Source of the DNA: Pontibacillus halophilus JSM 076056 = DSM 19796
GTDB lineage: Bacteria > Bacillota > Bacilli > Bacillales > BH030062
Length of the DNA stretch: 64,000 nucleotides
Direction: 5' to 3'
Assembly (NCBI RefSeq): GCF_000425205.1
Contig: NZ_AULI01000014.1
Location: 16,833-80,832, forward strand
Shown: piece by piece, positions 26,698 through 34,937 of the stretch
Layout of the letters: the number at the start of each line of letters is the position of its first letter
How positions within the stretch are numbered: the first letter of the stretch is position 1
Program-made: the position numbers and the translations under genes
Notes under the pieces: model-generated
The model's database searches: none
Told to the model about the DNA's origin: nothing
What the model saw: only the letters and a program-made list of their open reading frames with translations

Positions 26698-27930
26698 ATG
26701 AAAAAGAGTTGGGTATGGATATTCATTGTTCTTATCCTTGCAGCCTGTGGTTCAGGTAATGAAAATGAGGGAAACTTGGACCTTTCAGAAACAAACTTTG
26801 AAGACATATCAGCACAAGCAGCTGGTACGACCGTAGATCTCCATATGTGGGGTGGAGATGAAGGGATTAACCAGTATATCGATGAATGGGTAGCTCCTAA
26901 GCTAGAAGAAGAACACAATATAACGTTGAAACGAACACCAGTAGATACGAAGGACATCCTGTCAAAGTTGTACAATGAGAAACTTGCCAACAAAGAGGAT
27001 GGAACCGTTGATGTCATTTGGCTCAACGGAGAGAACTTTAAAAATGCAAAAGAAAATGAATTGCTCTATGGACCCTTTACAGACCATCTTCCAGCATACC
27101 AATCCTATTATGATACGGATTCTCTTTCGTATAACAATGACTTTGGAACAAGCGTTGATGGGCTTGAAGCCCCTTGGGGCAAAGTTCAATTCACCTTTCT
27201 GTACGACACAGAGAAAGTTGACAGCCCTCCGCAATCCTTTGAGGAGTTAAAACAATGGATTCATGAGAATCCGGGTAAATTCACTTACCCAAACCCAGAT
27301 GATTTCTCGGGTAATGCCTTTGTTCGTCATCTTCTTTATCAAGCAAGTGACTCAACCGAGTCCCTCGTTCAAGAACCTTACTCTGACGAAAAAGCAGATG
27401 CACTAGGCAAAGAAGTGTGGACTTATTTAAAGGAGATTAAATCAGACTTATGGCGTAATGGGGAGCACTATCCCTCTTCCTTAACCGAACTCGACCGCTT
27501 GTATAGTCAAGGCGATGTGTGGATGACCATGGGGTATAACGAAGCGCGCTCTGAACACCTCATTGACCAAGGTGTCTTCCCAGAGAGTACGAAATCTTTC
27601 ATTATGGAACCGGGTTCACTTGGGAACACTCATTTCCTTGCAATTCCGTTTAATAGCGGGAACAAAGCCGGAGCAATTACGTCGATTAACTATTTACTTA
27701 GTCCTGAAGCGCAATATGTGAAGCTTCAACCGAAATACTGGGGAGACAATACCCCAATCAGTACTGATAACTTACCTAAAGAACAACGTGAGAAATTTGA
27801 ATCCTTAGACCGCGGAGCTAGTGTATTACCTGCAAGGGAACTTGAGGATCGCTTTCTACCAGAGGTCGATTCTCAGTATGTAGATTGGATAAAGGAGAAC
27901 TGGCAGAATGAGATTTTCAAGACAGATTAA
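26698..27930 (+). CDS. ABC transporter substrate-binding lipoprotein, YnjB-like
   Basis: A 410-residue lipoprotein (MKKSWVWIFIVLILAACG, lipidated Cys17) with an extracellular solute-binding fold: VDLHMWGGDEGINQYIDEWV at its start, DVIWLNGENF, and APWGKVQFTFLYDTEKV are typical of the YnjB group (relatives of thiamine- and spermidine-type binding proteins). It would deliver an unknown substrate to the two permeases encoded next. ATG follows GGAGG. First gene of a seven-gene operon under a Crp/Fnr-type operator; the stop overlaps the next gene by 23 bases. Confidence 0.87.
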   Translation: MKKSWVWIFIVLILAACGSGNENEGNLDLSETNFEDISAQAAGTTVDLHMWGGDEGINQYIDEWVAPKLEEEHNITLKRTPVDTKDILSKLYNEKLANKEDGTVDVIWLNGENFKNAKENELLYGPFTDHLPAYQSYYDTDSLSYNNDFGTSVDGLEAPWGKVQFTFLYDTEKVDSPPQSFEELKQWIHENPGKFTYPNPDDFSGNAFVRHLLYQASDSTESLVQEPYSDEKADALGKEVWTYLKEIKSDLWRNGEHYPSSLTELDRLYSQGDVWMTMGYNEARSEHLIDQGVFPESTKSFIMEPGSLGNTHFLAIPFNSGNKAGAITSINYLLSPEAQYVKLQPKYWGDNTPISTDNLPKEQREKFESLDRGASVLPARELEDRFLPEVDSQYVDWIKENWQNEIFKTD

Positions 27931-28768
27931 AGTGTGGGGCATGCTCGCCCCTACTCTCCTCTTTCTCATCATCCCTCTTTACGGGCTCTACTCAGGCATC
28001 AAACGTAGTTTGATTCATGAAGGCTTATTTAGCTTTCACTATTATTCAGAGTTATTTCAGAGATCGGTGTTTTGGGAGTCACTATTATACAGTATTGGAA
28101 TCGCACTCGTCTCAACTACGTTATCCCTTCTTATTGGGCTTTCTTTTACACGGTGGTTCTATCCATACGTGAATCGCTTGTCAGGTAAGCTAAGTGTCTG
28201 GGTGTCCATGCTCTTCCCCCATTTCGTCTGGGGCTATGTGGTACTCATCTTGTTTCAACAGAGTGGATTGCTTGCTCAATTGGGGATAGCCCTAGGGATA
28301 TGGGAAGCCACCAATGAAGTGCCTGTTGTCACAAATGATGCGCTTGGAATTGGGATCTTGCTGACTTACATCGGGAAAGAAGTTCCCTTTGTCATCTTAA
28401 TGCTACTTCCGGTTTATATCGGAATGAATACACGGTATGACGATATGGTGCGAACGCTCGGTGGAGGGAAATGGAGACGATTTAAAGATGCAGAGTGGCC
28501 TTGGATTTATCCAATCCTAATGGAAACTGGCATCATCTTATTTGCCTTTATCATGAGTGCGTTTGAAGTTCCATTCCTACTTGGGTCAACCTTCAAAGAG
28601 ATGGTCTCTATCGTAACTTATGACTGGTTCTACTCTGGAGACTTTAGTGAACGTCCGCTCGCTCTAGCGGCGATGATTGTGACGAGTGTAGTAATTGGAT
28701 TGGTGGCCTTTGTCATGTTTAGACTAACTAGCAAGACACGCTGGCTCTTATCGAAAGGAGCGCGATAA
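27908..28768 (+). CDS. ABC transporter permease 1, YnjC N-terminal-half-like
   Basis: A 286-residue inner-membrane permease with about six helices and a binding-protein-dependent EAA-type loop near 185-200 (YDDMVRTLGGGKWRRFKDAEWP), the site that contacts the ATPase. E. coli YnjC is a single long protein with two such units; here they are two genes, this and the next. ATG follows AAAGGAG in the end of the binding-protein gene. Substrate unknown. Confidence 0.86.
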   Translation: MRFSRQIKVWGMLAPTLLFLIIPLYGLYSGIKRSLIHEGLFSFHYYSELFQRSVFWESLLYSIGIALVSTTLSLLIGLSFTRWFYPYVNRLSGKLSVWVSMLFPHFVWGYVVLILFQQSGLLAQLGIALGIWEATNEVPVVTNDALGIGILLTYIGKEVPFVILMLLPVYIGMNTRYDDMVRTLGGGKWRRFKDAEWPWIYPILMETGIILFAFIMSAFEVPFLLGSTFKEMVSIVTYDWFYSGDFSERPLALAAMIVTSVVIGLVAFVMFRLTSKTRWLLSKGAR

Positions 28769-28769
28769 G

Positions 28770-29567
28770 ATGAAGCGAAACAAATGGGTATTCTTTATTC
28801 TCACGTTTACATTCTCTATTTTCCCAGTACTGTTCCTGCTAGTGAAAAGCGTAACAGAGAACTTTCAGTTGAGTGATGGGACAAAGCTCCGCTTTACACT
28901 GGATGGATGGGGAGTCCTTCTTTCAGAGAACCAGTTAGCTGAAGCGACATGGACGTCTATTGGGATTGGTTTCGTCGTTGTTCTTCTTAATTTATGGGTA
29001 GGGATTACAGGTGGGCGCGTACTCGCGTTCGAGAGCTTTCGAGGGAAGAGCGCAGTCGAAACCGCAATACTATTCCCGCTAATCATCCCCGTACTTGCTA
29101 TCACACTAGGCATCCATCTCGTATTTATACGAATTGGATTGGCAGATACCTGGTATGGAGTTGTGCTCATTCATCTAGTCCCGACCATCCCCTATACGAT
29201 ACGAATAATGAGAAATAGTTATGTGACAATCGGCCACGATATGCTCGAACAAGCTAAGACACTCGGCGGCTCAGGTCTTGCACGATTTATATCTATTGAA
29301 GTGCCGTTGTTAAAGCCTGCGATTCGTAGCGCTGTCTTTCTCATTTTCGTCATTAGCTTAAGTCAATATGTCGTTACCACCATTATTGGTGGAGGGAATG
29401 TTGTGACACTCGCACTCGTGTACTTCCCGTTCTTGCAATCCGCCAATAGCGCCATTATTGCAGCGTTCTCCATATGGTTCGCCGTAATACCGCTACTCTT
29501 TTATCTAGTATTTGAACTGCTACTAACCTTGCTACCTTACCAAAAACGATGGAGGACGCACGAATGA
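28770..29567 (+). CDS. ABC transporter permease 2, YnjC C-terminal-half-like
   Basis: A 265-residue permease with about six helices and the coupling loop MLEQAKTLGGSGLARFISIEVPLL (near 155-178), matching the EAA motif position. It should pair with permease 1 to form the channel. The ATG lies one base after the preceding stop with AAAGGAG in front, and its own stop overlaps the ATPase start as ATGA, so the three transport genes are tightly coupled. Confidence 0.87.
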   Translation: MKRNKWVFFILTFTFSIFPVLFLLVKSVTENFQLSDGTKLRFTLDGWGVLLSENQLAEATWTSIGIGFVVVLLNLWVGITGGRVLAFESFRGKSAVETAILFPLIIPVLAITLGIHLVFIRIGLADTWYGVVLIHLVPTIPYTIRIMRNSYVTIGHDMLEQAKTLGGSGLARFISIEVPLLKPAIRSAVFLIFVISLSQYVVTTIIGGGNVVTLALVYFPFLQSANSAIIAAFSIWFAVIPLLFYLVFELLLTLLPYQKRWRTHE

Positions 29568-30562
29568 CGAAACCTTATCTATCCTTGCAACAAGCTTCCA
29601 AAGCGTTCCATCACCGCACGGTACTGGAACACATCCACTTTAGTATGGAGAAAGGGGAAATCCTAAGCATTGTAGGGCCATCCGGCAGTGGGAAATCTAC
29701 ATTGCTTCGCTGTCTTGCTGGACTAGAGACGTTCTCAACGGGGAAGCTATACATTAACGGACAGGATGTTACGGATGTGGAAGCGAATAAGCGGTCCGTC
29801 AGCTATGTCTTTCAACAGCCGTTGCTCTTTCCACATATGAATATCCTTCAAAATATCGGATATGGACTACAATTCAAGAAGGTATCAAAGCAAAAGCGTA
29901 AAGAGCTCTCTTCTGAACTCTTACAACAAATTGGACTACGTGATTATGCTACAGCCTATCCACACGAACTTTCCGGAGGACAACAACAGCGCGTATCCTT
30001 AGCACGCTCCTTGGCTGTTTCCCCTGATTTGTTGCTGCTTGATGAGCCCTTCTCAAGCTTAGATCAGCAACTCCGGATTGAGATGCGCGCGTGGGTTCGC
30101 CAGTTTCTGAAGGCAGAAGGAACAACAGCTATTTTCATTACGCACGACCGTGAAGAAGCCATGATGATGGGAGACCGGGTGGCGGTCTTCCAGGACGGGC
30201 GCTTTCAACAAGTGGGCGAACCACAAGCCGTCTATCGAAAGCCAGCCACCCCATTTGTCGCGAAGTTCTACAGCGATACTTTATTGCTCGATGACACGCG
30301 CTACATCCCTGTTCACTGTCTAAAGCTTCAGAAGAGCAATCAGGCTGATGCATTCAAGGCTACAGTGCAACACCCTGTATTCGTACACGGGAAGACGCTG
30401 TATACGGTCTTTGTACAAGCACTCGACCAAAGGGTCACACTTGAAGGCGACCTAACACTTGAAGTAAACGAAACCGTCTATCTCTCTTATCACGCACGCG
30501 ATATACAAACATTTCACAACGACCAGGAGGTGCACGATGAAACAGAAAAAGAATTGGATTAA
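29564..30562 (+). CDS. ABC transporter ATP-binding protein, YnjD-like
   Basis: A 332-residue ATPase with Walker A GPSGSGKST (about 37-45), Q-loop FQQPLLFPHMN, signature LSGGQQQR, Walker B LLLLDEPFSSLD and H-loop ITHDREEA, all intact. A C-terminal regulatory region of about 95 residues follows, longer than in E. coli YnjD. ATG at 29564 follows GGAGG by eight bases and forms an ATGA overlap; an ATG five codons earlier is inside that site. It powers the import system of the two permeases. Confidence 0.92.
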   Translation: MTKPYLSLQQASKAFHHRTVLEHIHFSMEKGEILSIVGPSGSGKSTLLRCLAGLETFSTGKLYINGQDVTDVEANKRSVSYVFQQPLLFPHMNILQNIGYGLQFKKVSKQKRKELSSELLQQIGLRDYATAYPHELSGGQQQRVSLARSLAVSPDLLLLDEPFSSLDQQLRIEMRAWVRQFLKAEGTTAIFITHDREEAMMMGDRVAVFQDGRFQQVGEPQAVYRKPATPFVAKFYSDTLLLDDTRYIPVHCLKLQKSNQADAFKATVQHPVFVHGKTLYTVFVQALDQRVTLEGDLTLEVNETVYLSYHARDIQTFHNDQEVHDETEKELD

Positions 30563-31202
30563 GGCAGCACTTGTACTTATAATCTTCCTCGGTTTGGCTT
30601 ACTTTGTTCGATTTGAGCTCAACATTGGTGGCCAGGAAATTAAAGAATTTATCTTATCCTTTGGTTGGTGGGCACCATTCATCTTCTTTCTTATTTATAC
30701 AATTGGACCCATTGTATTCTTCCCTACTTCCGTGTTATCCCTTGCGGCTGGATTAGCCTTTGGATTCTGGCCCGGAGTATTATACATCTGGTTCGGCGCT
30801 ACAGGCGCTGCTGCAACAGGATATATTATGGCACGCTTCTTTGGGGATTCTGTCTTACGATTTCAGAATGTATCATGGTCTCAACAAATTTATAAGCAAG
30901 TGGAGAAACGAGGTTTCCTTTATGTCTTAATCCTACGTCTCATTCCACTCGTAGGCTTTGATATCTTAAGCTACATTTCAGGCATTGCGCGTGTACGCTT
31001 TGGCCCTTTCTTATTGGCAACCTTTATTGGGATGTTACCTGGTACGATTGCCTATGCCTTCCTCGGTTCAAGCTTAGGAACCGGGAATATCACTTATATC
31101 CTTATTGCTGTCGGCATTTTCTTATTGCTGATTCTAATTACGTATTTGTTCCGGGCTCGCGTCAAGCGCTTCCTCGGAATTAGCCAGGAAGGAGGCAATT
31201 AA
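30537..31202 (+). CDS. TVP38/TMEM64 (DedA-like) membrane protein
   Basis: A 221-residue membrane protein with five or six hydrophobic segments and the SNARE-associated/VTT core: VFFPTSVLSLAAGLAFGFW, then GATGAAATGYIMARFFG and RLIPLVGFDILSYISGIA with its conserved Arg and re-entrant Pro/Gly loops. Relatives include E. coli YdjX and YdjZ, encoded beside ynjABCDEF, and DedA lipid-phosphate transporters. It starts inside the ATPase gene (26-base overlap) behind AGGAGGTG. Confidence 0.88.
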   Translation: MKQKKNWIKAALVLIIFLGLAYFVRFELNIGGQEIKEFILSFGWWAPFIFFLIYTIGPIVFFPTSVLSLAAGLAFGFWPGVLYIWFGATGAAATGYIMARFFGDSVLRFQNVSWSQQIYKQVEKRGFLYVLILRLIPLVGFDILSYISGIARVRFGPFLLATFIGMLPGTIAYAFLGSSLGTGNITYILIAVGIFLLLILITYLFRARVKRFLGISQEGGN

Positions 31203-31204
31203 CG

Positions 31205-31786
31205 ATGCTTGATACGCATGCCAGGAAGTACGTCCAGCCTTCCATTGAGTACACGTCAAAGCGTCTTACACGCTTAGGACTCTCAGCAAATCAAGTAACC
31301 GTTATTGCTTTCCTACTAGGAATCATAGCTGCAGGTGTATACGCGGTTGGCTATCCGATTCTTGGGGTGGTCTTGCTATGGGTATCTGGCTTCCTTGATG
31401 CTGTAGATGGTACGATGGCGCGACAAACGAAGCCATCTGCCTTTGGAACGGTTATGGACATTACGTTCGATCGTATCGTTGAAATTGCCATCATATTTGC
31501 AGTAGCGTACTTACATCCAGAAGCAATGTGGCCGTTACTCCTGTTAAGCGGTTCAATCATCTTCTCGATGACGGTATTTCTAACGGTTGGAGCCATCTCT
31601 GAGAAGCAGGGAATCAAGTCCTTTTACTATCAGGCAGGTGCAGCAGAACGAACGGAAGGGTTCATCTTATTTAGTATCATGATGTTGTTCCCATCTATAG
31701 TCGGCTGGACGACGCTTTTATTTTTCGTGATTGAGGTATATACAGCTATACAACGTTTTATGGAAGCAAAGAAAATTCTATCTTAA
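31205..31786 (+). CDS. CDP-alcohol phosphatidyltransferase family protein, YnjF-like
   Basis: A 193-residue membrane enzyme with the catalytic signature DAVDGTMAR, then G-x3-D-x3-D (GTVMDITFDR), at about residues 63-90; the last Asp is the base. It joins a CDP-activated lipid or alcohol with a second alcohol. Four to six helices surround the site. E. coli YnjF is of this family and lies in the comparable cluster. The start is two bases after the TVP38 stop behind AAGGAGG. Substrates are unknown. Confidence 0.87.
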   Translation: MLDTHARKYVQPSIEYTSKRLTRLGLSANQVTVIAFLLGIIAAGVYAVGYPILGVVLLWVSGFLDAVDGTMARQTKPSAFGTVMDITFDRIVEIAIIFAVAYLHPEAMWPLLLLSGSIIFSMTVFLTVGAISEKQGIKSFYYQAGAAERTEGFILFSIMMLFPSIVGWTTLLFFVIEVYTAIQRFMEAKKILS

Positions 31787-31807
31787 CTTGTACAAGGAGG
31801 CTCAATT

Positions 31808-33232
31808 ATGAAGAAGTATGACATCATCGTGATTGGCGGAGGTTCAGGAGGACTAACCGTTGCTTCTGGCGCCGCTTCCCTCGGTGCAAAGACTGCTTTA
31901 ATCGAGAAACGGGATACGCTTGGAGGGGACTGCCTCCACTTCGGATGTGTACCTTCCAAAGCGTTCATTGAAGCGGCGAACGAGGTTCATGCCGCTAAAC
32001 ATATTCAAGACCTAGGAATTGAGACATCTGGCAAGATAAGCTTGAAAGCGGTCAATGACCGTGTCCGACAAGCGATTGCTCACATACAAGAGCATGACAG
32101 CATTGAGCGATTTGAAGAGCTTGGTGTAGACGTGTATAACGGGAAAGCGACATTTAAGAACGACCATGAGATTGACATTGAAGGTCAAGAATCACTCTAT
32201 GGGAAGCGCATTGTCATCTCTACCGGTTCCTCTCCGATGGTACCACCTATTGAAGGTCTAGATGAAGTTGATTTCATCACGAATGAATCGGTCTTTACGA
32301 TGGAGCAATTGCCAGAGAAAATGACTTTCATCGGAGGAGGACCTATAGGGCTTGAGCTTGCACAGGCGATGTCTAGACTTGGATCAGAAGTGACGGTCAT
32401 CGAAGCGGGCCCTACCCTTCTTGGAAAGGAAGACCAAGACATTCAGAAGCAGGCTCAAGCAATCCTAGAAAGAGAGCTTCATGTTGTTACAGGGGCTAGC
32501 GTGCAACGCGTTAGGATGGAGAATGGAAAGAAAATGGTGTACTACAGTGTGGATGGGGAGGAGACATCAATTGCCTCTGATGAAATCTTCCTCGCTACAG
32601 GGCGTACGCCTAATTCTGGCTCACTACAGCTCGACAATGCGGGCGTTGAGACAGACAAGAAAGGCTTCATTTCCGTCGATGCCACTTTACGAACGAACGT
32701 GGGGCATATCTTCGCAATTGGAGACATCAACGGGACGTTACCGTTCACTCATGTGGCTGGAGAAGAAGGAAAGCTTGTCGTCCAAAACGCACTATACGGC
32801 TTGAGCCGCAAAATGTCTTATGATTATATGCCTTGGAACACCTACCTCACACCAGAAGTCTTCCACGTTGGCCTAACACAGCAAGAAGCACAAGAAAAAC
32901 ACGAGGAAGTACTGATCTATACGAATCAACTAGAAGAGGTGGATCGATTCGTAACCGACCAATCCTATGAAGGGTTTGTCAAGATTATTACAGATACGAA
33001 GGGGAAAATAGTAGGCGCGCATGCCATTGGTACAGGCGCAGGAGACTGGATGCAGACCGTTGTCCAAGCTATGGCAGAAGGCAATAAGATTGGCGACCTG
33101 TCTAACATGGTCTACCCTTATCCGAACCACGCAGAAGCGGTTAAGCGTACTGCAGACCAGTATTGGAGAAACAAACTTTTCTCTGGACCGGTTCAACAAG
33201 TATCAAGCCTTTTCCTTAAATGGTTCCGATAG
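31808..33232 (+). CDS. FAD-dependent pyridine nucleotide-disulfide oxidoreductase (mercuric-reductase-like)
   Basis: A 474-residue flavoprotein of the lipoamide dehydrogenase/mercuric reductase family. FAD motif GGGSGGLTVASG at 10-21, redox pair Cys42 and Cys47 in GGDCLHFGCVPSK, NAD(P) motif GGGPIGLELAQ at about 176-186, FAD-binding ATGRTPN and the interface His in YPYPNHAEA. It lacks both the NmerA domain and the C-terminal Cys pair of true MerA, so mercury reduction is unlikely; the substrate is probably a disulfide or related sulfur/selenium compound. ATG follows AAGGAGG. Last gene of the operon. Confidence 0.88.
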   Translation: MKKYDIIVIGGGSGGLTVASGAASLGAKTALIEKRDTLGGDCLHFGCVPSKAFIEAANEVHAAKHIQDLGIETSGKISLKAVNDRVRQAIAHIQEHDSIERFEELGVDVYNGKATFKNDHEIDIEGQESLYGKRIVISTGSSPMVPPIEGLDEVDFITNESVFTMEQLPEKMTFIGGGPIGLELAQAMSRLGSEVTVIEAGPTLLGKEDQDIQKQAQAILERELHVVTGASVQRVRMENGKKMVYYSVDGEETSIASDEIFLATGRTPNSGSLQLDNAGVETDKKGFISVDATLRTNVGHIFAIGDINGTLPFTHVAGEEGKLVVQNALYGLSRKMSYDYMPWNTYLTPEVFHVGLTQQEAQEKHEEVLIYTNQLEEVDRFVTDQSYEGFVKIITDTKGKIVGAHAIGTGAGDWMQTVVQAMAEGNKIGDLSNMVYPYPNHAEAVKRTADQYWRNKLFSGPVQQVSSLFLKWFR

Positions 33233-33239
33233 AAAGAAA

Positions 33240-33266
33240 GCTGGTTGTGGCTATTCCACATCCAGC
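33240..33266. terminator. Terminator shared by the reductase operon and crp-like gene
   Basis: GCTGG-TT-GTGG pairs with CCAC-AT-CCAGC across a five-base loop. On the minus strand it is followed by TTTCTTTCT, on the plus strand by AATTCTTT. The stem contains the stop codon of the convergent regulator gene. Confidence 0.8.
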
Positions 33267-33931
33267 AATTCTTTCACCCTTTGTGCATGAATGGCGAAAT
33301 GAGGGTCCTTCTTCAGAAGACCTTCTTTCTTTAACTGGCTAATAACCGCACTCGTCGTTTCTCTTGTAGAGCCAATCATATTAGCCAAGTCGTTGTGGGT
33401 GAGCTTCATTTCAATCGTCTGCCAATCCTGTTGGCGTTTGCCTGTTTTCTCGCTCAACATGAGCAGCAAATAAAGCAATCGATTCTTCACATCACTTAAG
33501 GCAATCTTCTCACTTATGGAGTACACATCCTTAAGTCGAGCTGACAAGATGTTAATAAACTTCAGCGCAATCTTTGGATTGCTCTCCACATATTGCTCGA
33601 ACTGTTCACGTCCTAAGATGCATACGTATGTATCTACCATCGCTTCTGCGTACATTTGGTCATCGGTTAATGACAGCGTAGACGTCTCCCCAAAGATATT
33701 TCCATCAACAAGAATATCGACAGTGAACTGGCGTCCATCTGCATTCATACGGTATAAACGAACCTGACCTTTCTTTAACAGAAACAGGGCCGGAATAGGA
33801 TTTTCAGGAGATGTAATGACAGTCCCTTTCTTAATCGGCTTCATTTCACTCATCTCATCCAATACTTCTAGTTCATCTTGCGGCAATTCATCGAATAGGC
33901 TGATTTGGGAAATCATCATTAATTTATCCAA
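33251..33931 (-). CDS. Crp/Fnr-family transcription regulator
   Basis: A 226-residue regulator: cyclic-nucleotide-binding-type sensor domain at about 8-120 (FDELPQDELEVLDEM, GQVRLYRMNADGRQFTVDIL, GETSTLS), long dimer helix at 125-150, winged helix from 175. The recognition helix reads STRETTSAVISQL; Arg190 and Glu191 match CRP Arg180 and Glu181, but Ala195 stands where CRP has Arg185. Only one Cys (104) is present, so no Fe-S cluster as in FNR is possible. The start is TTG behind GAGGTG. Divergent from the glutaredoxin gene (58 bases). I infer that it reads the TGTAA-N6-TTACA sites at 26628, 34338 and 53360. Confidence 0.88.
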   Translation of the reverse strand: MDKLMMISQISLFDELPQDELEVLDEMSEMKPIKKGTVITSPENPIPALFLLKKGQVRLYRMNADGRQFTVDILVDGNIFGETSTLSLTDDQMYAEAMVDTYVCILGREQFEQYVESNPKIALKFINILSARLKDVYSISEKIALSDVKNRLLYLLLMLSEKTGKRQQDWQTIEMKLTHNDLANMIGSTRETTSAVISQLKKEGLLKKDPHFAIHAQRVKELLDVE

Positions 33932-33989
33932 AGCGCTTCACCTCATTTTATGCGTAATTTAACAACGAGAAGGAAACAGGAGGGATTAT

Positions 33990-34214
33990 ATGACCACCTT
34001 ATATACGATTGATGGCTGTATCAAATGCTTCCAAGCGAAACGGTACCTACAAGAACAAGGGATCCCGTTCCAAGAGATTAATATTCTAAAGGTGCCAGAA
34101 GCCATTCCCGAGCTTAAGGAAACAGCGGGCGAAGTCGTCACACCTGTACTTCATGACGAAGCTACCGTCCTAATCGGCCTCAATATTTTAAATTATAAAC
34201 AATCCATCCATTAA
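33990..34214 (+). CDS. Small glutaredoxin-like protein
   Basis: A 74-residue thioredoxin-fold protein with CIKC at residues 10-13 and TPVLHDE as the cis-Pro loop. It should act in thiol-disulfide exchange. ATG follows AGGAGGG. It is divergent from the crp-like gene and belongs to the run of redox genes here. It has no TGTAA-type site of its own in the short divergent gap. Confidence 0.83.
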   Translation: MTTLYTIDGCIKCFQAKRYLQEQGIPFQEINILKVPEAIPELKETAGEVVTPVLHDEATVLIGLNILNYKQSIH

Positions 34215-34337
34215 ATGAAAATTTCTTACCTAACGTTTTATTCTTTTTTCATTGTGAGTGTGAAATTGGAATAAAGGGTTAGGTTTCTTTATGTTTACAC
34301 TCCAACATGCTGGGAAATCGAACACTGTATGCGCATG

Positions 34338-34381
34338 TGTAAGACAGCTTACATCATCACATACGACATGTGTTCTATACT
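34338..34381 (+). promoter_or_regulatory. Crp/Fnr-type operator and -10 box of osmC
   Basis: Palindrome TGTAAGACAGCTTACA at 34338-34353 and TATACT at 34376-34381, again 38 bases start to start, so centred at about -42.5. The -35 region is occupied by the palindrome. An mRNA start near 34388 would leave a leader of about 58 bases before the osmC ATG. The remainder of the 231-base gap shows nothing else I can support. Confidence 0.75.
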
Positions 34382-34445
34382 AAGGATGTAAAACATGAAG
34401 CGACCGAACTCATTCATCGCTTCACACATTAAGGAGGAACAAAAC

Positions 34446-34886
34446 ATGGCTAACCAAACATTTCATATTACGACAAACTCAGAAGGTATGCGCACAGACA
34501 TCGTCGCACCTCACGATAACGAACTAATTGTTGATGAACCAGCCAATATGGGTGGTACGAATAAAGGTGCCGATCCTCTTTCTACACTACTTGCATCACT
34601 AGCTGGTTGCGAGAACGTCATTGCGAACATGGTTGCGAAAGAAATGGACTTCGACCTTCAGAATATTAAATTTGATATTAAAGGATCTCTAGACCCTCGT
34701 GGCCTAATGGGAGACGAAAGCGTTCGCCCATACTTCCAAACGGTAGAAGTTAACGCAACAATTGAAACGAGCGAATCAGAAGAACGTATTAAGGAACTAC
34801 AAGAGAAAACGGACGCACGTTGCCCTGTTTATACAACGCTACAAGCAGCAGGCGTTGAACTTACACCGAACTGGGTGAAAGCGTAA
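34446..34886 (+). CDS. OsmC family peroxidase-type protein
   Basis: A 146-residue OsmC/Ohr-fold protein. The two redox cysteines are Cys55 (SLAGCENV) and Cys126 (DARCPVYTT), the arrangement that reduces organic hydroperoxides with dithiol help. ADPLSTLLASLAGC is the family hallmark. ATG at 34446 follows AAGGAGG; an in-frame ATG 17 codons earlier lies just after the predicted mRNA start and has no ribosome site. Single gene with its own terminator, under a Crp/Fnr-type operator. Confidence 0.9.
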   Translation: MANQTFHITTNSEGMRTDIVAPHDNELIVDEPANMGGTNKGADPLSTLLASLAGCENVIANMVAKEMDFDLQNIKFDIKGSLDPRGLMGDESVRPYFQTVEVNATIETSESEERIKELQEKTDARCPVYTTLQAAGVELTPNWVKA

Positions 34887-34898
34887 ATAGATGTTAAG

Positions 34899-34930
34899 AA
34901 GATGCAGACCTACTAGTCTGCATCTTTTTT
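34899..34930. terminator. Bidirectional terminator, osmC / thioredoxin-like gene
   Basis: AAGATGCAGAC and GTCTGCATCTT with a six-base loop, followed by TTTT on the plus strand and a short A/T run on the other. Confidence 0.9.
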
Positions 34931-34937
34931 CGTATGT

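Noticed and set aside
31808..33232. Mercuric reductase and hence a mercury resistance operon
   Set aside because: The protein lacks the N-terminal metal-binding domain and the C-terminal Cys pair, and no merR, merT or merB gene is near.
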